Below are positions 11,601-19,384 of a stretch of DNA of 48,846 bases, in pieces. Below the pieces are notes generated by a model. It worked only from the letters and a program-made list of their open reading frames with translations, made no database searches and had not been told where the DNA came from. Each line of letters starts with the position of its first letter. Within the stretch, counting starts at the first letter, position 1. Made by a program: the position numbers and the translations under genes. Source of the stretch: Leishmania donovani (lineage: Eukaryota > Euglenozoa > Kinetoplastea > Trypanosomatida > Trypanosomatidae); contig NC_018229.1 in assembly GCF_000227135.1 (NCBI RefSeq), forward strand, positions 267,180 through 316,025, read 5' to 3'.

Positions 11601-14018
11601 GGGTCTGCCGCCGGAACAGCAGCAGCAGCAACGCAGAAGGGTGCCGTTGATGGAACTGTGCGCACCGCCGGCGGCATCGAGGAAGCCTTGCCCACGACAC
11701 AGCCGTTTGGCCAGCCGAAGCCACTTCTGTCGCCTCACCACACCAGTCTTCACCATCAACGCGGCGGAGTGCGACCCGGCAGTGGCGCGGCGGCTGCGCC
11801 GACGTCTACCGCCTTATCTTCCACGGCCAGCACCTCTGCCTCCCCGTTTGAGGGTAAACTGATCGTGTGCCAGATCCACGGCGTCCCGACACGCACGGGC
11901 CAGAGGTACTTCGTCGTCGACCCGCGCTCTCGCATGCGACTGGCGTTTGTTCTTAGCTGCAACGCACTTCACGACATCCCGGAGGGGTACGGGGTGTTTG
12001 GCCAGACCGATGTGGTGTTCCGCTGCAAGCAGGCACGCGATGCTCTATTCAGCTTCAACGTGAAGTTCGAGGCGTACCGACCCACGTTTGCAGTGGCGCT
12101 TGAGTACGACATGGACGCGGCGGAGAGGACTGCTGCAAGTGCAGGTGCCGTGGCCGCGCTGAGGTCGGAGGCGGTCGTGAGCTCCGCGGACGCGCTGGAG
12201 CCCGTTGACGGCAGCGCATCCCCCAAAGCGTCTGCTGCCCCATCTCTGCCATCGCCGCCGGCCTCGACGGCGACGTCGCGCTGGGCCGAGGTGGAGGTGG
12301 CCGTGACAAATCTGAGCCGCAGCCACACGCAGGTGTTCGTGCTGTACACGCAGTCGGAGGTGCTTTCGCTGTCAGTCCCCGGCGCGGGGCCATCGGCTCA
12401 CAGCGTGTGCGCCGGCAGCGCGCTTCTTCCGCCGCTTTCTGGTGCCGTCGCGGAGGACGACGGGCACGGCGCTGCCGCTGCTGCGGGCAGTAGTGGCGGC
12501 CCTGTCTTCGCGCCTTCCGGGGTGGAGATAGCAGTGAGCCCGCAGTCCGTTGGCGTCTTTGCTGTTCGTCTTGATCGGCTGCGAGCAGAGGCGCTCCTGA
12601 AGTTCGACAAGGACGAGTCGATGCTGGCCCGCCCCGCGCTGTGCGAGCACGCGTTCCTGTACAATAAGGGCAACCCTCGCGAGCGGGTGCAGCTGCTGTT
12701 CCGGCAGCAGGCGCTTCTGGCGCAGCCACGGCGCCAAGCTCGCGCAGCCGCCGGGTCCTCCTCGGCGGTCGACCCTTTATCTCCGACGCTGGCGGATGTG
12801 AAGCCGGTGAAGGGTGGCAGCCAACACTTCCGCGAGCGCCACATTTTGGGCTTTGCGCAGCGCTTCTCCGCAGTCATGACGTCGCTGGCGGATCGCGTGC
12901 CATTCCTGACGCGGCCAGAGGACGTGGCGGAGTCGGTGAGGTCGCACAAGAGTGTGGCAGGCAGCAGCAGCACCGGTGTGGGTGGTGGAGGCGGTGGCAG
13001 CGGCGCAGCAAGCACCACTGGGGGAGGGGGAGGAGATGGCGTGGGCAGCGTCGCGAATGCTGGGGCCGCAGCGGGAGTCGCAGCAATGCGGGTTTCCGCA
13101 GGCACCGCAGCGTCCACAGTGGCCGGTGTCACCAGCAGCGTCGCCTCCTCGAATTTCAACGTAGCGCATCACTCCACTAGCAGGAACCAGCGTAGTCACC
13201 GAGACAGAGACAGTGGCCCTGTTGCACATCGGGGTAACACACACCGCTCCAGGCAGGGCGATTCTTTCCGCGACGACACGTCCGATGGCGGTACTGCGAG
13301 CAGCAGCAGCGGCACCAGCTCCACCACAAGCAGTTGCTCCGGTGATGTGGCCGACAGCGACGACTTCGCGAGCGAGATTGCGGAGGTGGCGGCCGACCGA
13401 ACACTGGACAGCACGCTCACGGAGGACAACTTCGACCAGCCGTCGCGCGATGGCTGTAACGATGCTAGCGACATCGCAGTAGGGGAGGTGATCGGGGAGA
13501 GCGGCGAGAGCGCTGCGACCGGGTGCCCCACAGACGCCCAGAACAGCAGCGGCGGGGCGTCTGGTGACCTTGCCCCTCATGCGCTATTCCGCTCGTCGTC
13601 CCACCCATGTATGCGTAGCAGTGAGGGCCCTATCGGTTCGGTGGTCGCGTCGTCCCTCTCATCTCTGCTGCCTTTAGGGACATCACTGGCGCGCTCGAGC
13701 AGCGGTGGCAGCCATCCCAGCAACGAGGACCCCCATTGGTACGACACCCTTATTACATTGCACGACTTGTTGGTTGAGTTGACGTGGCTGTGTGATGAGC
13801 TCCTCTTCTACGCGATTCTGCTCCGCAATTCTCGCCATGTGGAGGCGTGCATGGCCTTTCTCGTTTCGGCTGTCGCGCAGCATCCTGTGATGGTGGCGTG
13901 GCGTCGGCGCCGCGGCAGCACCGGTCGCTCTCGTAAGTACGACATCTTTGGACAGTTCCTTGAAACCCTCGACGCCCTCCCGCGTCTTTCCTCCACGTCT
14001 TCCTCTTCCGGTTCCTAA
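2652..14018 (+). CDS. Giant ASH/PapD-like domain protein (3788 aa)
   Basis: This intact frame starts at ATG 2652 and ends with TAA. Several segments look like ASH (ASPM-SPD-2-Hydin)/MSP-type beta-sandwich domains. They open with a short 'NFG(D/E)V..G' strand and an 'I.N.S' strand, for example near residues 295-400, 415-520, 715-810, 1445-1530 and 2735-2850. A charged coiled-coil stretch lies near 927-975. Long Ala/Gly/Ser/Thr-rich linkers occur at about 2045-2215 and 3400-3690. A conserved-looking helical end follows near 3690-3770. ASH repeats are typical of cilium, basal body and centrosome proteins such as Hydin, CFAP47, CFAP65 and CFAP74. An axonemal or basal body role is likely but inferred, and I cannot assign an orthologue. 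It is the first gene after the spliced-leader array. Confidence 0.8.
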   Translation: MLDISCESILFDEVAVNDIPAYRPVQVRNTSGSPLLVKLTTTSPVVQFQLRNENYEAIKRVGFADTLSVYSEAFDLVGLISSIELAPFEEKDLIVWFRADAATFSHLVKGSQPVPYTGSLQLTVANPAPASSLGNALRVDGKKRVATQQPAAACITIPFRANVYVSCLQLSSTELHITMAPNKTQVTDFVVTNTSCQPVYFVIRDQAMPLRGLDVALYESDKFEEPKLGHRLLLDSYAYMTFSLILRSSTTSSTAQQQYHTIFQCDNLRDNRNTTFLYVSVNVVAESQGDLVAFHDTSVNFGDVYRGTKAMATIRVQSLDDREEAVLRLGDVDRRKCEGKVSLMKGDAAVAEMTIGSQKGNQLNTVTLMYQPFYDGDSKDESKIKFDVELLVVSADRGHSQRVVIRCAAVLYTSNIVVSQRSVNFGDCQVGQSKRFTLQIENRSPLPGKIIVQLRSKIIRIEGVSTPQKLAGRELKEEFSVAPSASLPITLRITPQRVNPMYRKQLTIINASNPAEDRQVINIEANNMAPLDAKLHDELYSWKCDLGNIDSTNSRRGPSTLWAISGVPLIVPYSVQSKVDYKVVLNLRSSCPEIEVFYSSDAVVCDQLGKIATEMRSFCVYGESEDASYLTNESAEQLFTVREELLRLLNETSHNITNRITLEPLVSIKAYVLIIRTASPTEPLTKEDGISIAVDGIEAPRFVRLSYRLCGTSFELNGQKTKNFGEVNIGVKKTTKLPIVNRCNSFLYLHLSKSRSVTAEHIRMENSDRRSIFLTIRPYASREIELTLYPGIKGVFQEKIRVSNILNIKNTITMTLKATVTKADTFEISPDSWTFEMMVPSSSSVPVLMTSSPPFPKAEEAAAAANTRMGAKFTVSNTSNARRQIVVRLELNSGAAASNVSAANPYLSFAGVKVAVQLDMTLSGATSVSARKLEEQIEKLEQKLKIYVRKNKTEKAENAMRKIAAYRLALKGEEVDLTALEAAQSGMQSTTDHELSESEDDSSGAALQVWRNKTQQGDIVQLLRREGVALPSMDTGESVIITLFLGCKRLVEEPIPVSQAQTMNLLFFEARDQEANRIIPIDLILMRTPGDAATQQLLAAPSVGATPQTVLPFTAAAPAVVAPSASPSLPSPSHRHSESLQLSPDNATVTSASASGGALQSGSSLPGSSGAASRAVQSRPPPCIRLITTGPHAGNSDGRPQSTFMGHPLIVLRNCIVNDQTEFSFVVKANANTTIVVLEPRRCGGSVAAVLDARFKLFPRNGHVRQQEPLRIVVECTARSVGPQKYFIPVKNICNAADVQYLTVEMNPTEEIEMLTTEPKELLFRDVITPCAASQLETQLVLIRCRFSFPHALIVRTNKPSQLALFEDASCTVPLLHPIRHIFVKETVRVYVQLRPGARYVDPCARQIRAGVLVEAVAPNPAVSSTAYCVVGKAILRTTACVGSGLLEVLQGSLDLGCVAPTQDYVKTHFTVRNTSHTFALRVALVPSSPLLEVAEETSAGNEIVVAPLQEHMVPMLVHLPVPGLTCEFVDVMNRSSSQETMRVPLSALRMNDGIMQVDPPVNTRLTFPVAAVVRGEQGRQLHLHQPVSYSVKLANYNNHREVVLATTTAVHASCALPLWFHTPDDEPKVRAAFEEEQRHALEAADDSPASTSGQMSEPRAGTVAPTTTPVADQPPAMYTRGRVELKANHTQIVTWTLTSLPTLTSEEVAAVLQYQMVTITTTLQVYVTYTAHSARAGAAAGGWQPYSSGTTPQESRYRGPTVGQCVLLVPITLSLAMSEGRAEPAVVSLGLVGKATSLPTSPSSSASSVSSSNEEHDAATEHGLDTFASGREEEMVLAARQRRRRRSCVSKLRRPRNHTFSAFASKPGLPQPSSHNMVVSFRLINLSAVIPLPLKVECPPVVRFSQTRLTIPPGESTVVQAALNMKLIATQGTFRYEAFFVNEWNPENDMAVCITGQHYWKVFQVLRADTQEEVRESLTVAPLRVEPSLRVPLAEVKLHFAATEPDVELDLHLQPNPQLDGLLELLLLHYDATSAVRHLSFRSDAVTPTSPAATSVAGGVAAASAVQGSAGAAATGMTSLATSGAAPPASGSAIAVAAAGAGAGLGGGLATSGPANTSIGLPSGGTPGNLQPGTPSGVATTATATGFPALGATSAVLPVDEFFSAAATAPAGAASGASIAAAAAIKGKSRKTGASSTAGTVGTANGGAATAATPSQTLRLRCLLRSGDLSSLVSLFYGYRKARAVGTSAQATTATTNAKGIGAGAATTSSTVAVPPAPPDITALETAGANSNAGAVTWTYDRIAELERRNASLASNNVWLGTVVVKNPFTEVEEVQVYGTLAPFRTFSAPSKVMLRPCRVSVESVPRPSTSAAAPQASTHRGAPQVGYVGEISITNEFDVYVAELSVVVLVHERLAVPLHIDVRGGCRHAVDTVSPDAAAGAIPSVPDAALEDEEATETDIGTTSAFSASLRPGVPVATSFLTELATDGAGPVSLPHCIHLGPHETVVVTVAIRPADVRTLRPTPMSPTTAIPTALPTPLSLPSLEEFVSVALVDENAPFSYVVSRVSVVTPTSGAEALPSIVLSSVTTTNTAATATSVAAASDASTKDGEAEARPSAPLPPAAHRDDSTGPLVTPSATLAGEGLTMVLTTPTASDEAPQQLSLSSSKQASDLVLAGGTAAAAETGEPEAEPAAEVLLPPQGSTPCGSEGAAEGLLMPLAGVITTLAPSLAAAPRQWVLSLRNCDALPGCGGAYLFNFSVPRDDTYEPNILITNHAPDRTVRYTVQVISQSPQVWLLLTTTTGVLEAGETQPLRLQVLSSEVGSFVGYVAITNTCDAREVVYLRLNAEVFVPGTAEGFFDVVAMNDGHRLATTNAGHSVYMGALHGAGTSRALMALEIVNKGSVALEFPVSVVHPMRQELRPIPQSVWYGTAVAASGHRRRHVASGILPQRISLNDDGRAASLTLPRASRAALDQQADLTAVGSAAGTAAAATQKGAVDGTVRTAGGIEEALPTTQPFGQPKPLLSPHHTSLHHQRGGVRPGSGAAAAPTSTALSSTASTSASPFEGKLIVCQIHGVPTRTGQRYFVVDPRSRMRLAFVLSCNALHDIPEGYGVFGQTDVVFRCKQARDALFSFNVKFEAYRPTFAVALEYDMDAAERTAASAGAVAALRSEAVVSSADALEPVDGSASPKASAAPSLPSPPASTATSRWAEVEVAVTNLSRSHTQVFVLYTQSEVLSLSVPGAGPSAHSVCAGSALLPPLSGAVAEDDGHGAAAAAGSSGGPVFAPSGVEIAVSPQSVGVFAVRLDRLRAEALLKFDKDESMLARPALCEHAFLYNKGNPRERVQLLFRQQALLAQPRRQARAAAGSSSAVDPLSPTLADVKPVKGGSQHFRERHILGFAQRFSAVMTSLADRVPFLTRPEDVAESVRSHKSVAGSSSTGVGGGGGGSGAASTTGGGGGDGVGSVANAGAAAGVAAMRVSAGTAASTVAGVTSSVASSNFNVAHHSTSRNQRSHRDRDSGPVAHRGNTHRSRQGDSFRDDTSDGGTASSSSGTSSTTSSCSGDVADSDDFASEIAEVAADRTLDSTLTEDNFDQPSRDGCNDASDIAVGEVIGESGESAATGCPTDAQNSSGGASGDLAPHALFRSSSHPCMRSSEGPIGSVVASSLSSLLPLGTSLARSSSGGSHPSNEDPHWYDTLITLHDLLVELTWLCDELLFYAILLRNSRHVEACMAFLVSAVAQHPVMVAWRRRRGSTGRSRKYDIFGQFLETLDALPRLSSTSSSSGS

Positions 14019-14801
14019 CGAGCAACCGCAGTCCTGTGAGAGTAATCGAGCAAGGAATGCGGTGTCAGTGATGCGTGACACCACAGTCTCTCTTTCTTTC
14101 TGTGTGTGTGTGTATGATGTATGCTGGCTTCCTGTCTCGGGCTCCCCGCCCTCTTCTTGTCTCTTCCACGAAAATGGTGTTCGTGGGAGCAACACACGCC
14201 CGCACATCCTCGTCCGTCTGTCTGTGTCGCATGCATGCGCTAAACAGTGTCGTGGTGGTGACGGCGCTTGGCTTGTTGATCCGTTGATGTGATGCTGCTT
14301 GCTGCTTGCTGCGTGCTGTCCTGACCATCTGCCTCGGTGTCTCGACTTCCTTTTATTTCGTGGATGTCTCTCGTCGACAGTACTTTGAGCTTTCCGCCGC
14401 CACGGCAAACAGAAAATGCACCGACGCGCGTTTTGGGAGGGGAGGGGGAGGGGCCCGATCACAACCCTCCAGGCTGACTTGCCCATCCCACTCTGCAACA
14501 TGTGCCGCTTGCGCAAGTGCAGGTCAGCAGCTCCCTCCCCACCCTGCCAGCCTTCTTGCCGCTGTGTACGTGTGCGTGTATGTGTAGTGCACGCGCTGCT
14601 TTTTCCACCTCCTCCCTCTCTGGCCATTCTTCTTTCGTGTGCTCAAACCACGTCCACATCACTGCCTCCCTGCTTTCGGCGTCAGAGCAGAGCCCGCCCC
14701 CTCCCCCCCCCCCACACACACACACACACCACACACACATACACACGCACCGCGCCTCCTGTGCTCATCACCCCACCCTCCCTCCCTCTCTCTCACCTCA
14801 C
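14019..14801 (+). other. Intergenic region (3' UTR / 5' UTR)
   Basis: No gene is seen in these 783 bases. They contain a CT/GT-rich stretch (14088-14113), a long C run into a CA repeat (14701-14750) and a second pyrimidine tract ending just before the next ATG. The likely acceptor for the TPR gene is the AG at 14684-14685, since no AG lies between 14692 and the ATG. Confidence 0.7.
14713..14750 (+). repeat. CA dinucleotide repeat
   Basis: An imperfect CA microsatellite follows a C run at 14704-14713. It lies in the presumed 5' UTR of the TPR gene and is probably variable in length between strains. Confidence 0.9.
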
Positions 14802-16376
14802 ATGTCCACTGCAGCGGACCGGCAGGCGTTTCTCCGCCTCATGGGGCTGACGGACGCCGACGTCAGCGACCCTGATCACCAGCCCTGCGCCATCCTCCAC
14901 TCGCAGACCTCCTCCAGCCACAACGCGACTGACAAGGTGCATCGTGGAGTCAAGTACAACTCGCCGACCGCGTCATCTGTCGCCGGCCTTTCCCACTCTG
15001 CGTCTCTCGGTGGGGATGCGATTCAGTTCTCGCTCATGAACACCACGAACACCCTTCGCGACACCTCACCGATCGTCGCTAGCGGGCCGCCATCGTCGTC
15101 GCGGCCTCTCTTCTCTACACCACGCAGTGTGCATTGGGAAGAGGAGAGCATCACCACGACCTCACACTCATCGCAGCTGCCGCAGCGAGCAGCTGCATCA
15201 GGCTGCACCGCCGCTGCCATCAGTGAGGAGCTGAAGGACATTGGGAACCGCTCCTTCGAGGCCGGAGCGTTTCGCGAGGCTGTTCAACACTACACAGCCG
15301 CCATCGATGCCTTGGCTGCCAGCACCACACATAGCAGCGCGGAGGTGCTGCTACTCAGCGTGTTGCACAGCAACCGCTCCGCCGCTTACTTGCAGGCAGC
15401 GCACCAGATGCCCAGCGTCGAGGATGCTTATGCGCGTGCGTTGTGTGATGCAGACCGAACTGTGTCGCTGCGCACGTCGTGGTTCAAGGGGTATGCGAGG
15501 CAGGGCGATGCCTACTTCAAGCTGAAGCGCTACGGCGCCGCGGCGGAGGCGTACGAGATGGCGCTGCAACTCGACCCGCGTAACAAAACCCTGATGAACG
15601 CACTCTCAGAATCGCGCCAGCGTGCAAGGCGCGCGGCTAGGGAAGAGCTGGAGCTGCGCCGCACAATACGCTCGACCACAAGCACGACTTCATCGCTCGC
15701 GTCGACTATGACCGGTCAAGCCGGCAGCAGCACTTGGTCTGAGGGCGACCCCCGCGGCGGTGCGGCAGCGTCGCAGCAGGCGCAGACGCTAAGCGACGTG
15801 TACGATGGTGGTCGTCGTCACAGTGGTCAGGCGCAGCAGTTGTGGGCCGCGCTGAAACACGAGGTGGAATCGACGGTGCACGAAGCCACCGGTGATGCCT
15901 ATAGACTGCAGCAGCTCGAGCGGTTCCGGGCGCGGTGCAGCAAGGGAGCTACGCCAACGGCACAGCAAGCTGCAGAGAGGAAAACTTGTGTGAAAAATGC
16001 GACTGCCTTGGCTTCCGGAGCACCGGCCTCTGAGTCGATGCGGGAGGCGTCTGTTTCGGGGTCTCGGTTTAGCACAGCAACAAGGCCGGATGTCGACATG
16101 GGCACCGCTGCTGCTGCCGCTGCGGCGGAGCGCCGCCATGCGCCGTCTGTTTCGCCGTTCGCCGCCACGGCTCTGTCATCTGAGCCTCATCTGCCGCCGC
16201 GTCGCCGCTCCTCTGCCTCTCCCGCCGCTGGCGGCCATGCGGCGGCCATGGCCACCTTCGACGGGCCTGTGAAGAACGCTCGCGACGTGCCGTACGAGTT
16301 TTCCAGCGCGGCCGCCTCCGCGTATCAGCAGCGGCTGCTCGAGGCGTTTCGCAAGCGCAAGGCGACGAAACAATGA
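14802..16376 (+). CDS. TPR-repeat protein, Hop/SGT-like TPR block (524 aa)
   Basis: A tetratricopeptide block lies at about residues 141-285. It includes 'KDIGNRSFEAGAFREAV', 'LHSNRSAAYL', and 'GYARQGDAYFKLKRYGAAAEAYEMAL' split over two helices. These are the hallmarks of three-TPR units in STI1/Hop, SGT and SPAG1, which often hold Hsp70 or Hsp90 tails. The N-terminal 140 residues and the C-terminal 240 are Ser/Ala-rich and look disordered. The protein ends in a basic tail. The frame is open further upstream, but that part is low-complexity UTR, so ATG 14802 is chosen. A second Met is at residue 13. A chaperone-adaptor role is possible but not shown. Confidence 0.8.
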   Translation: MSTAADRQAFLRLMGLTDADVSDPDHQPCAILHSQTSSSHNATDKVHRGVKYNSPTASSVAGLSHSASLGGDAIQFSLMNTTNTLRDTSPIVASGPPSSSRPLFSTPRSVHWEEESITTTSHSSQLPQRAAASGCTAAAISEELKDIGNRSFEAGAFREAVQHYTAAIDALAASTTHSSAEVLLLSVLHSNRSAAYLQAAHQMPSVEDAYARALCDADRTVSLRTSWFKGYARQGDAYFKLKRYGAAAEAYEMALQLDPRNKTLMNALSESRQRARRAAREELELRRTIRSTTSTTSSLASTMTGQAGSSTWSEGDPRGGAAASQQAQTLSDVYDGGRRHSGQAQQLWAALKHEVESTVHEATGDAYRLQQLERFRARCSKGATPTAQQAAERKTCVKNATALASGAPASESMREASVSGSRFSTATRPDVDMGTAAAAAAAERRHAPSVSPFAATALSSEPHLPPRRRSSASPAAGGHAAAMATFDGPVKNARDVPYEFSSAAASAYQQRLLEAFRKRKATKQ

Positions 16377-17426
16377 GGCGACTGCGGGGGGTGGTGGTGA
16401 CGTGGCGAGGGGAGGGCAACTGCGGTTTCGGGCGTTGGCGGCGGCCACCAGCGCCGTAATCAAGCCGTATGTCGTTCGCCTTTCTTCCCCATCGCTCGCA
16501 GCGCATGCGTCCCTCCCCTTCCCCTCCTCCTCCCACGCCTTGTCTGTGTGCTTGACGCCAGCGGTATTCAGCGCCCCCTTCTCTTTCTCTTCCTCCTGCG
16601 CATGTTCGCTTGCGCGTGAGGGTGGGGAGGCGGAGGATTGGGGGGGGGGCGTGCCGATGTACAGCTAAAATGAACGCCGCACGGAGGGGAGGGGGAGGGG
16701 AGCCCTCGCTGTGTGGGTATCGAAGACCTTTTCCTTTGTGTATGGATGGGGTGGGAGGCTGCGTCCACATGCATGCGTGCGTGTTGGCGCCTGTCTTCCC
16801 ACCCCTTTAATTATCATGGGGTTATGGACTCTCCATTCATCCATCCATCCGCATCAAGGCCTATGTATCTCAACGTTTATCTCTATTTCTCTATACGTGT
16901 GTGTGTGCGTGTGTCTATGCCTGTCGGGGTCTCCGTGTGCGTCTATGTGCGTGCATCGAGCGCGACCCACTGCCCCCGCGCCCACCACCGGGTGTGCGCG
17001 TGTGGGTGCGTGTGCCGTTCCAGAGCAGCTCCGTGGCTGAGGGTGCCTCCGGCCTGGCCAACTGCGAAACGAAACGCGGTGGCGGGCGTCGGTGCGGACG
17101 CCGGCGCGCCTATGCACTCGTCCTCGCGCCATCCATGCCAACCTTTCAGCTGCACAAGTGCGAAGGCGGGTGGCCCTGCCATGCGGACGTGCGTGGACGC
17201 GCTCTTGTCCCCGGCCATCGGCCTCGTGGGAAGGGAGGCGTGCATGCGCCGCAGATGCCTTGCCCTCGCCCATCTCGCGCATCACTTCCACGGATGGCGC
17301 CTCTCCCTTGCCTCTTTGAATCGACCCCCAAGCCTCGTTCTCCATGCGCTGCAGCCCCTCGCGCATCGCACCCGCATTCGCAGATAAGCCCTCCTCCCAC
17401 ACACGAACCGGCGGGGCGTGCGGCGG
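16377..17426 (+). other. Intergenic region
   Basis: No gene is seen. The stretch holds pyrimidine tracts (about 16505-16600), a CATC repeat (16837-16851) and GT repeats (16898-16915). Frames that stay open here are rich in Cys, His, Arg and Pro and change strand freely, as non-coding GC-rich DNA does. An acceptor AG for the next gene is likely at 17382-17383. Confidence 0.7.
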
Positions 17427-18059
17427 ATGGCCTTGGCCAAGCAGCCGTACTACGACTGCGTCGAGCGCACGCTGTTGGCTGCGCTGTGCTTGCAGTCTTT
17501 TGCCTCCGACGTGACGGAGGGGTGCGCCGTGCCAGAGGTGGAGCAGGTGCCGCTCGACGCGGGCACCGGTGCCCCGCCGTCTTCATTCCTTGTCCACCGT
17601 GCCACCGCCGACGCAGCGTTGCGGTGCCACGCACTGCGGCTGCAGTGGAGCAGCGGGGACGAATGCCTCATTGAGGGATCGTGTGACAGCACCCGCGTGT
17701 CTTTCTGGTTTGCAGCGGAACACCAGCCCGACGACGCCCTTTCGGCGCAGCTGCTTAGCGAATACATAGCGTTCTTCTGCTCTCACGGCGCCGCAACCGG
17801 TGCACTGCCGATCCTTCGCTGCATCCCGGTGAGAAGGACCTCTGCAGGGAAACCGGCAGCGGATGCGGCAGGCCAAACCACCTACGACGTATCGTTCTTA
17901 GTGCTGGCCGAGCACGTGTACAAGTACGGCCGGCAGCGCCTGGCGCGGTCGATACTGACGTTCGTCCAGGAGGTCGAGGCTGCCGTGGCGAACTTGAAGG
18001 TGTCGCTGAACGCCAGGCGGCGCGCAGCTGCTCAGGCGTTTTTCGCACTGCCTGAGTAG
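17427..18059 (+). CDS. ARPC4: Arp2/3 complex subunit 4 (ARPC4, p20)
   Basis: This is the 20-kDa subunit of the Arp2/3 complex, which nucleates branched actin filaments. The 210-aa product aligns along its length with animal and yeast ARPC4. The N terminus has 'LLAALCLQSF' and 'VPEVE', the middle 'CLIEGSCDSTRVSF', and the C terminus 'YDVSFLV' followed by 'EVEAAVANLKVSLNARRRAAAQ', where the family has 'E.E.SEMKLSVNARAR'. The family is about 168 residues long. The extra 42 lie in two loops, near residues 40-70 and 118-150. ATG 17427 fits the family start, and the codons just upstream are not ATG. Leishmania and Trypanosoma keep Arp2/3, so presence is expected. Confidence 0.9.
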   Translation: MALAKQPYYDCVERTLLAALCLQSFASDVTEGCAVPEVEQVPLDAGTGAPPSSFLVHRATADAALRCHALRLQWSSGDECLIEGSCDSTRVSFWFAAEHQPDDALSAQLLSEYIAFFCSHGAATGALPILRCIPVRRTSAGKPAADAAGQTTYDVSFLVLAEHVYKYGRQRLARSILTFVQEVEAAVANLKVSLNARRRAAAQAFFALPE

Positions 18060-18608
18060 GCGGACGGAGAGCAGGGGTGGGTGGGGGCAAGGGGACGGTG
18101 GGTTGATGTCCGTGTGTGTGTTGTGTTGTGTGTTGTGTGCTGTGTGTGTGTGTGCACACTCCCTGTTAACCGTGTGTCTCAGCCTCGCCCCCTTCTCCAC
18201 GTGGAGCTCACGGCGGATGAAGAGCTCAAGCGCGCGCACGACGGCGGCGATAGGCACCTCAGCCCTAATGTGCTGGTGCGCACTCAATCCGTGCCGTCCC
18301 TCTCCAACACCTCGTTGTTTTCCTCTAGGGCCGATCTCTTCATGTTTCGTTGCTGTAGCTTCCCTTGAGCACGTGGTCTCCGGCTGCCGCCAGGCGGTGG
18401 ATGCGCCACCACGACGTGTTGACTCTGTTGAATGGAACCGAAGCACCGGGCCGAAGCAGTGTGTTCGCACGTCGCTTCGCTCGGTGGATGTGCGTGTTTC
18501 TGGGGGGTGTATGCTCTCACTCACGCACACGTGCCGCCTGCGCCGAGGTGTCCTCGATCCGGGCAAAATTGTCTTTCAGAGCAGGCGGGTGGGCTCATGG
18601 CCCTTCGG
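18060..18608 (+). other. Intergenic region, left of the SIDER-like repeat
   Basis: No gene is seen. A GT-rich stretch lies at 18103-18155, and short pyrimidine tracts occur at 18300-18335. This is probably the 3' UTR of ARPC4. Confidence 0.65.
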
Positions 18609-19160
18609 TGGTGCGGTGATGCATGCCACGCGCACCATGCACATTTCCGTTGCTCTTCTTTTTCCTCTACGCTCTGTGCCCCGGATGACGAGTNNNNNNN
18701 NNNNNNNNNNNNNNNNNNNNNNNNNNNNNNNNNNNNNNNNNNNNNNNNNNNNNNNNNNNNNNNNNNNNNNNNNNNNNNNNNNNNNNNNNNNNNNNNNNNN
18801 NNNNNNNNNNNNNNNNNNNNNNNNNNNNNNNNNNNNNNNNNNNNNNNNNNNNNNNNNNNNNNNNNNNNGCCACCTGAGTCGGCGCACACGTTTGTGCCAT
18901 CCACGCTGTAGGCAGGGCGGCGGCGTGGCTCGAGCGTATCCCACCCCCGCCCCTCGCAGTGCCCACTGGTGGTGCGGGGAGCCTGCGTGCTGCCGCGCGG
19001 GGGATGCACCAGGCGGCGACCTGCGGAGCGGGTGTGTGGGTAGAGCTTGAGGCAGGGGCCGTGCTCTCGGATAAATGAGTGGGCTCATTGTGCTGTAGCG
19101 CGTGTGTCTAGGGCTGCTTCGCACCTCGCGATGGGTGCCCATGGCAGGGCTGGAGGCTCG
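18609..19160 (+). mobile_element. SIDER-like degenerate retroposon (interrupted by gap)
   Basis: Bases 18609-18693 recur at 48621-48705 with only a few differences, mostly in the first 20 bases. Here the element runs into an N gap and seems to continue on the right as GC-rich sequence to about 19160. It has no coding capacity. Leishmania genomes carry many copies of short degenerate retroposons (SIDER1 and SIDER2), mostly in 3' UTRs, where some SIDER2 copies destabilise mRNA. Dispersed copies in two 3' UTRs fit that family, but I assign it from position and memory of sequence style. The right boundary is approximate. Confidence 0.5.
18694..18868. other. Assembly gap
   Basis: A run of 175 N starts directly after the repeated segment shared with 48621-48705. 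This suggests the repeat itself broke the assembly. Confidence 0.98.
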
Positions 19161-19362
19161 AGAGTGGTGGCTCCCTCGTGCTGTATGGCAGAGACAGGGG
19201 CACACGCTGAGGAAAACAAAGAGTGAAGGATATGTAGACGGCTGCTGCCGGTGATGTTGGACAGACCTCTCCATGACATCTAACTTCTGCATCGCAGCGC
19301 GGACAACGACCGTGCGCGCTGTGCTGGTCAGCACACACCGCTCATGCTACGCCGTCATCTCC

Positions 19363-19384
19363 CTCCCTCCCTCCCTCCCTCCTT
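19363..19384 (+). repeat. CCCT tetranucleotide repeat
   Basis: About five tandem CCCT units form a pure pyrimidine tract. It may add to the splice-acceptor or polyadenylation signals of the flanking genes. Confidence 0.85.

Noticed and set aside
14502..14801. N-terminal extension of the TPR protein
   Set aside because: The extension is Pro/His/Thr-rich repeat translation (CA repeat and C run) and includes the likely splice acceptor region.
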